From Candidatus Aminicenantota bacterium (GTDB lineage Bacteria; Acidobacteriota; Aminicenantia; Aminicenantales; Aminicenantaceae): DNA of 9,546 nt. Positions 5,391-9,546 of the stretch are shown piece after piece. Each line of letters begins with the position of its first letter. The first letter of the stretch is position 1. Both the position numbers and the translations under genes were made by a program. The notes beneath the pieces were generated by a model. That model saw only the letters and a list, made by a program, of their open reading frames with translations, had not been told where the DNA came from and ran no database searches. The DNA lies in assembly GCA_030607635.1 (NCBI GenBank), contig JAUWJP010000043.1, forward strand, positions 1 through 9,546. The letters are read 5' to 3'.

Positions 5391-6710
5391 ATGACTTTAC
5401 GAAAGTTTTATTTAAAGCTTGTGGCCTCAATGGGCTTATGGGCTCTCGCTCTATCCCCGATTTTCTCTAGCCATACACCTTCCCTCTCAAGAAATCTACC
5501 CGAGGAAGAATTTTTATCAAACGGCCTCAAGCTGATTTATCAAAAAGACACATCCTCTGCTATCACTGTCTTCCAAATCCTCATCAAGGGAGGGAAAGCA
5601 GTTGAACCCGAAGATAAAAGTGGGTTGGCTTACCTCACTACTCGGCTGGCGCTAGAAATTCCAGATCGAAAAAAAGCCCAAGACCTGATGAACCAGGCCT
5701 CACATGTTTCCATGACTTCTAGAGGTGATTATTCTCTCATTAATATAACCTGTTTATCAGAAGACATTGAAGAAACCTTAAAAGTAACAACCAAAATCAT
5801 GTTGAATCCTCTTTTTTCTGGCCTGAGGATAGAGGGAACCAAAAAAATGATAAATTACCAGAGGAACACACAAGAAGATGATCCTGCCAATGTGGCGCAT
5901 AAGACCTACTTAGAAAGACTGTTCGCAAAAAAAGGTTACGGAAGTTCTGTTTTGGGTAGTGAAGAATCGCTGAAAGCTATAAAAAAGAAAGATGTTAAAA
6001 ATTTCTATGATAGCTATTTCAAGGCAAAGAACATGGTTGTGGCTGTTATCTCGGATTTAGAAAAGCCTCCTCTTATCGAGATCCTCGATGAATATTTTGC
6101 GAAGCTTCCTTCTGGCAAACCGGCGGAATCAAAGCCGAACTCTGTGACAATCCCAGAAGAAAGACAAGTCCTCATAGAAAAAGACACCAAGCAATTCTTC
6201 ATTTCTTTTGGCTTCCCTTTACCTAAGATCACACGTAAAAATTTTGCTCTCGCCTCTATTGTAGAAAACCTTCTTGGAAAAGGAGTCGGCTCAAGACTTT
6301 GGGACTTAAGATACATAGAGAAACTTGCCTACAATGTTAATGCACAAGCAACACTGATGAAAGATGGAGGGATTCTCGAGGCTTATCTTGAGACAGATAA
6401 AGAGAAAAAAGAGGTAGCCCTTGAGGCTTTAAAAAAGGTTCTGAGCAGTCTTTTCGAAAAAGGGATTACTGAAGAGGAACTTGAAGTCACAAAAATCAAC
6501 GCAAAAGCCTCCTTCCTGAGAGAAAACGTAACAAAAATAATCAGGGCCGGGAATCTTGTCTCGTTTGAGGCTCTTGGGCTCGGCTACGAGTTTCTTAGCG
6601 GATTTTTCCTGGAAATAGATTCAATCGGCCTTGATGAAATTAACACCTACATCAAAGATATCCTCAACCCCGAAAAAGGAGTGGAAGTCGCCATCGGCCC
6701 CAAAGATTAA
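5391..6710 (+). CDS. Exported M16-family non-catalytic partner subunit
   Basis: A 439-aa M16 homologue that cannot bind zinc in the usual way: where HxxEH is expected the sequence is YLTTR (81-85, in SGLAYLTTRLAL). It keeps the C-terminal substrate-binding signature SRL (R302) and LAYNV (Y314), which the preceding protein lacks. In heterodimeric M16 enzymes, such as mitochondrial processing peptidase and bacterial M16B pairs, one subunit gives the zinc site and the other helps bind substrate, so I infer the two adjacent products form one peptidase. A signal peptide is visible (TLRKFYLK, hydrophobic LVASMGLWALALSPIF, then SSHTPS). The ATG at 5391 is preceded only by a weak GGA 10 bases upstream, so translation may be coupled to the gene before. 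A terminator follows the stop by 27 bases. Confidence 0.9.
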   Translation: MTLRKFYLKLVASMGLWALALSPIFSSHTPSLSRNLPEEEFLSNGLKLIYQKDTSSAITVFQILIKGGKAVEPEDKSGLAYLTTRLALEIPDRKKAQDLMNQASHVSMTSRGDYSLINITCLSEDIEETLKVTTKIMLNPLFSGLRIEGTKKMINYQRNTQEDDPANVAHKTYLERLFAKKGYGSSVLGSEESLKAIKKKDVKNFYDSYFKAKNMVVAVISDLEKPPLIEILDEYFAKLPSGKPAESKPNSVTIPEERQVLIEKDTKQFFISFGFPLPKITRKNFALASIVENLLGKGVGSRLWDLRYIEKLAYNVNAQATLMKDGGILEAYLETDKEKKEVALEALKKVLSSLFEKGITEEELEVTKINAKASFLRENVTKIIRAGNLVSFEALGLGYEFLSGFFLEIDSIGLDEINTYIKDILNPEKGVEVAIGPKD

Positions 6711-6737
6711 ATCTCCTCAGAGAACAATGTAGTCAGA

Positions 6738-6774
6738 CTTGCGTAACTTGAGTAATTACCGCAAGCCTTTTTTT
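6738..6774 (+). terminator. Rho-independent terminator of the channel-M16 operon
   Basis: CTTGCG (6738-6743) pairs with CGCAAG (6760-6765), with further partial pairing inside (TAACT against TAATTA) and a short loop. CC and seven T residues follow (6768-6774). It lies 27 bases past the last stop of the + strand cluster. The other strand lacks a T-run after the stem, so it looks one-directional. Confidence 0.75.
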
Positions 6775-6776
6775 AT

Positions 6777-6804
6777 TATAGGGACTTGATTCATCAAATC
6801 TACC
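6777..6804 (-). repeat. 28-bp hairpin repeat, copy 5 (diverged, inverted)
   Basis: Read on the minus strand, this matches the repeat consensus at about 23 of 28 positions, including TTTGATGAATCAA in the centre. It is the only copy in the opposite orientation. It sits right after the operon terminator and 6 bases beyond the stop of the convergent M24 peptidase gene, so it may form a hairpin at the 3' end of that mRNA. Confidence 0.6.
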
Positions 6805-6810
6805 TTTATT

Positions 6811-8199
6811 CTATTTTGCTGTAATTTCTTCCAATTCTCTTACTTTTTTTGGTATGGATTTCCCGAGGACTCTGCTTCCATCTTCTGTAACCAGAACATT
6901 ATCCTCTATTCGAATCCCTCCAAAATCTTTGTACTTATCAACTCTTTCATAATCTATGAATTGGGTTAATTTCTTCTCTCTTTTCCACTTATCGATCAGG
7001 GCTGGAATAAAATAAATTCCAGGCTCTACCGTCAATACATGACCAGGCTGAAGTTCCTTGGCAAACCTTAAATAGGCAAAACCAAACTGATCACTCCTTT
7101 TAGTCTTATCATCATAGCCTACATGATCCTCTCCCAAATCCTCCATATCATGAACATCAAGGCCTATCAAGTGACCCAATCCATGGGGGAAGAACATGGC
7201 ATGAACTCCTTCCCTCACCGCATCTTCAATATTGCCTTTTAGCAGGCCCAAATCTTTCAATCCAGACGCAATAATTTTTGAAATTATAAGGTGAATTTCT
7301 CTGAATTTTATCCCAGGTTTAATCAAATGAATGGCTGTTTCTTGAGAGTGGAGCACTATCTCGTATATTTCTTTTTGTTTTTCGGTAAATTTCCCGCCGA
7401 CAGGGATTGTTCGGGTAATATCGGATGCATAGTGCATCTCAGACTCTGCGCCAGAATCATTCACAAGAAGCCGGCCTTCTTTAAGGACGTTACCATGATA
7501 ATGATTGTGCAGAATCTGGCCGTCAATTGTTAATATTGTCGGAAATGACAGTTGGCAACCATGAGAAAGCGCAATTCCCTCTATTTCTCCCACAATCTCT
7601 CTTTCATACACACCAGCTTTTGCCATCCTCATGGCAGTTGTATGCATTTCATATGATACGCTGTGAGCTTTTTCCATCTCATCAATTTCTTCATCTATCT
7701 TAACCGATCTCTGCGCCACCACTTCTTTTATAAGCTCCTTAGAAATATTTTCCTGTATGACATCATAGTCAAGATCCAGCAATTGAGCTAACTTCAATCT
7801 CGTCTCAGGTCTGTAAGGAGGAAGAAAATGAACCTTTTTTCCTTTTTGGATTGCCTTTTTTACTGTCTCTTCAAGTTGATTGAGTGGGGCTGTTTTTTTA
7901 ATACCTGCTCCCAGGGCTCTTACTAATAATGAAGGTTGAGAGCCCATCCAGATGATATCCTCAATTTCTACGTCGTTCCCAAAAACGACCTCCTTGTCTT
8001 CATCAATATCTATAACAGCCGCAAGAGCGGGAAAATCAAGGCCAAAAAAATAGAGAAACGTGCTGTCCTGTCTGAAATGATATGGATTTCCTTGGTAATT
8101 CATGGGAGATTCTTCGATTCCAAAAAAAAGAATCAAGCCTGATTTGATTTTTTCTTTTAAACGACTCCTCCGTTGAACATAAATTCTTGCATCAAACAT
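6811..8199 (-). CDS. M24B metallopeptidase, Xaa-Pro aminopeptidase/prolidase-like
   Basis: The 462-aa protein has an AMP_N-type N-terminal domain (about 1-150) and a pita-bread M24 catalytic domain (about 170-455). This is the architecture of aminopeptidase P and prolidase, which release the residue before proline using two metal ions. All five ligands are visible: D248 (NDSGAE) and D260 (YASDITRT), H343 (PHGLGHLIG), E392 (TVEPGIYF) and E432 (GGIRIEDNV). There is no signal peptide, so it is likely cytoplasmic, acting on imported peptides. The ATG at 8199 is well supported by AAGGAG 7 bases upstream. It follows a glycyl radical enzyme gene on the same strand, 149 bases away, with repeats and a candidate promoter between. 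Whether it takes dipeptides (prolidase) or longer peptides (PepP) cannot be told from motifs alone. Confidence 0.93.
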   Translation of the reverse strand: MFDARIYVQRRSRLKEKIKSGLILFFGIEESPMNYQGNPYHFRQDSTFLYFFGLDFPALAAVIDIDEDKEVVFGNDVEIEDIIWMGSQPSLLVRALGAGIKKTAPLNQLEETVKKAIQKGKKVHFLPPYRPETRLKLAQLLDLDYDVIQENISKELIKEVVAQRSVKIDEEIDEMEKAHSVSYEMHTTAMRMAKAGVYEREIVGEIEGIALSHGCQLSFPTILTIDGQILHNHYHGNVLKEGRLLVNDSGAESEMHYASDITRTIPVGGKFTEKQKEIYEIVLHSQETAIHLIKPGIKFREIHLIISKIIASGLKDLGLLKGNIEDAVREGVHAMFFPHGLGHLIGLDVHDMEDLGEDHVGYDDKTKRSDQFGFAYLRFAKELQPGHVLTVEPGIYFIPALIDKWKREKKLTQFIDYERVDKYKDFGGIRIEDNVLVTEDGSRVLGKSIPKKVRELEEITAK

Positions 8200-8206
8200 A
8201 TCTCTT

Positions 8207-8212
8207 CTCCTT
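8207..8212 (-). promoter_or_regulatory. Strong ribosome binding site of the M24 peptidase
   Basis: AAGGAG on the minus strand, 7 bases before the ATG at 8199. It is the best Shine-Dalgarno match in the window and fixes the start; the + strand operon genes lack anything comparable. Confidence 0.8.
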
Positions 8213-8238
8213 TTTTATTTTGACCATTTTTTTATTAT

Positions 8239-8266
8239 TATGGGCGCGATGAATTAAGCCTCTACA
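8239..8266 (+). repeat. 28-bp hairpin repeat, copy 6 (diverged)
   Basis: A diverged copy: GGGCGCGAT, GA, ATTAAGCCT, then CTACA. The left arm has changed to a CGC form without full compensation on the right, so the stem is imperfect. It lies 27 bases past the ribosome site of the M24 gene and would fall in that gene's 5' leader if the candidate promoter is real. Confidence 0.7.
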
Positions 8267-8267
8267 G

Positions 8268-8296
8268 AATATAAAATAATCCTATATAATAAACAA
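8268..8296 (-). promoter_or_regulatory. Candidate promoter of the M24 peptidase gene
   Basis: On the minus strand TTGTTT (8291-8296) and TATATT (8268-8273, 5 of 6 to TATAAT) are separated by exactly 17 bases. The promoter occupies the 30-base gap between two hairpin repeats. The predicted start is near 8261, giving a leader of about 60 nt that contains repeat copy 6. AT-rich DNA makes chance matches likely. Confidence 0.4.
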
Positions 8297-8324
8297 GGTG
8301 GGTTTGATGAATCAAACCCCTACA
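8297..8324 (+). repeat. 28-bp hairpin repeat, copy 7
   Basis: Identical to copy 2 (2822-2849), with perfect arms GGGTTTGAT and ATCAAACCC. It lies 24 bases after the stop of the glycyl radical enzyme. Read on the minus strand the hairpin is followed by ACCTTGTTTATTAT, a T-rich tail, so it might act as a weak terminator for that gene. Confidence 0.88.
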
Positions 8325-8348
8325 GAATGTAAATCATGTATCAGCAAT

Positions 8349-9546
8349 TTAGAATGATTTGTGTTCAGTGCGTTTGATGATTTCATCCTGAAGATCAACG
8401 GCAATATCAACAAAATAATCACTGTAGCCTGCAACCCGCACAACAAGGTCTCTGTATTTCTCGGGATTTCTCTGGGCGTCTCGGAGCATATCCGCACTAA
8501 CAACATTAAGCTGTATATGATGGCCATCAAGCTTGAAGTACGACCTTATAAGATAAGCAAGCTTATCTATGCCATCTTCATCTGCCAGAAGATGCGGAGT
8601 GAATTTCTGGTTAAGAAGCGTCCCTCCTGTCCGCACATGGTCCATTTTTGAAGCAGATTTAATGACAGCGGTCGGACCTTTTCTATCTGCTCCCTGAACT
8701 GGAGAAATCCCCTCAGATAAAGGCTCCTTAGCTTTTCTCCCATCTGGAGTGGCCCCGACAACTTTCCCAAAATAAATATGAACCGTTGTTGGCAGAAGAT
8801 TAATCTCGTAAAATCCTCCTTTTGTATTGGGCCGTCCTCTCACAGCACTATAATAGGCTTCAAAGATAGATCTCATTATCTCATCAGTATAATCATCATC
8901 ATTTCCGTATTTTGGTGTTTTGTTTAAAAATCTTTGACGGAGAGGCTCATCCGCTTCAAAGTTATTTTCCAGCCCCTTCAGAAGATCTTGCATGCTAACT
9001 TTTTTTTCATCAAAGACATTGTATTTTACAGACGTCAATACATCGGTCAACGTGCCCAGGCCTACGCCCATAATATAAGAAGTATTGTAACGTGCTCCTC
9101 CATCATGGTAATCCTTTCCTTTGGCTATACAATCATCTATGAGAAGAGAGAGAAAAGGAGATGGAAGATACTCGGCATACAATCTCTCGATAACATCATT
9201 TCCTTTAACCTTGATATCCACAAAATAGTTTAACTGTTTTTTAAATGCCTCGAACAAATCTTCAAACGATTTAAATGAAGATGCATCGCCGGTCTTAAGG
9301 CCAATTTCTTTTCCTTTCTGGGGATCAACTCCGTTATTCAACGTAATCTCAAAAACTTTGGTCAAATTAAAATAACCTGTGAGGTTATAGTTTTCTTTTC
9401 CGAAAGCACCTGTCTCGACACAACCGCTGGCTCCTCCGTTTCGCGCATCCTCAACGGATTTTCCCTGCTTTACGAGCTCCTGGACAATAGCATCCGCGTT
9501 GAAAACAGAAGGCTGGCCAAAGCCTGTCTTTATTATTTTCAGTGCC
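8349..9546 (-). CDS. Glycyl radical enzyme, HypD-like, C-terminal half
   Basis: A glycyl radical enzyme of the PFL superfamily; the 5' part is beyond the window. The frame is open to the edge: 399 codons including the stop remain of a family of roughly 790 residues, and the internal TTG at 9365 is not a start. In partial numbering, the active-site motif GCVE places the thiyl Cys at 42 (after SVEDARNGGASG) and the general-base Glu at 44. The glycyl loop RVAGYSDYF puts the radical Gly at 373, 25 residues from the end. GCVETGAFGKENYNLTGY differs from pyruvate formate-lyase (Cys-Cys) and, as I recall it, from choline lyase. Cys to Tyr (+16), to Thr (+211) and to Gly (+331) equals, from memory, C434/Y450/T645/G765 of trans-4-hydroxy-L-proline dehydratase. 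HypD is therefore my best guess, but related uncharacterised GREs may share this. The required radical-SAM activase is not in the window. Confidence 0.85.
   Translation of the reverse strand, partial: ALKIIKTGFGQPSVFNADAIVQELVKQGKSVEDARNGGASGCVETGAFGKENYNLTGYFNLTKVFEITLNNGVDPQKGKEIGLKTGDASSFKSFEDLFEAFKKQLNYFVDIKVKGNDVIERLYAEYLPSPFLSLLIDDCIAKGKDYHDGGARYNTSYIMGVGLGTLTDVLTSVKYNVFDEKKVSMQDLLKGLENNFEADEPLRQRFLNKTPKYGNDDDYTDEIMRSIFEAYYSAVRGRPNTKGGFYEINLLPTTVHIYFGKVVGATPDGRKAKEPLSEGISPVQGADRKGPTAVIKSASKMDHVRTGGTLLNQKFTPHLLADEDGIDKLAYLIRSYFKLDGHHIQLNVVSADMLRDAQRNPEKYRDLVVRVAGYSDYFVDIAVDLQDEIIKRTEHKSF

Noticed and set aside
6738..6774. Bidirectional terminator also serving the M24 gene
   Set aside because: On the minus strand no T-run follows the stem, so only the + strand role is supported.
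8312..8651. Overlapping open frames of 72 and 96 codons at the end of the glycyl radical enzyme
   Set aside because: Both overlap the strongly conserved glycyl radical domain in other frames and show no protein family features of their own.

Overview
This window reads as a chromosomal stretch from a Gram-negative-type, probably anaerobic, protein-using bacterium with moderate-to-low GC. The evidence is an NADH dehydrogenase subunit gene, two M16-family peptidases that both start with export signals, a glycyl radical enzyme (an oxygen-sensitive class) and an NtrC-type sigma-54 activator. Intergenic spaces hold short palindromic repeats of a style common in uncultured candidate phyla. An Aminicenantes-like or related lineage would fit, but this is a guess from gene content only.

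Layout, left to right. (1) Positions 2-655, + strand: the C-terminal 217 codons of nuoN. (2) Positions 656-799: an intergenic gap almost filled by an imperfect inverted-repeat (MITE-like) element. (3) Positions 800-1192, - strand: a class A RNase P RNA gene (rnpB). (4) Positions 1102-2562, - strand: an NtrC-family response regulator whose reading frame runs about 90 bases into rnpB. (5) Positions 2617-2967: an AT-rich divergent intergenic region with three full copies and one partial copy of a 28-bp hairpin repeat. (6) Positions 2968-6710, + strand: a tight three-gene cluster of a two-TM/RCK potassium channel, a zinc-site M16 peptidase and a zinc-site-less M16 partner, closed by a rho-independent terminator. 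(7) Positions 6811-8199, - strand: an M24B Xaa-Pro aminopeptidase/prolidase. (8) Positions 8200-8348: an intergenic gap with two more hairpin repeats and a candidate promoter between them. (9) Positions 8349-9546, - strand: the C-terminal half of a glycyl radical enzyme with HypD-like active-site spacing.

How the genes may work together. The two M16 proteins look like halves of one exported heterodimeric peptidase: the first keeps HxxEH and the second keeps the substrate-binding Arg/Tyr pair. The M24B peptidase would split X-Pro (and possibly X-Hyp) bonds in short peptides. If the glycyl radical enzyme is a trans-4-hydroxyproline dehydratase, it would use the released hydroxyproline. Together these suggest peptide catabolism, perhaps of collagen-like or Pro-rich peptides, but the link is inferred from proximity and motif spacing.

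I see no clearly new multi-gene system. The points most worth checking are the rnpB/regulator overlap (possibly a single-base indel in an A5 run), the covarying hairpin repeats, the divided M16 active site, the Lys in the channel selectivity filter, and the HypD-like/prolidase pairing.
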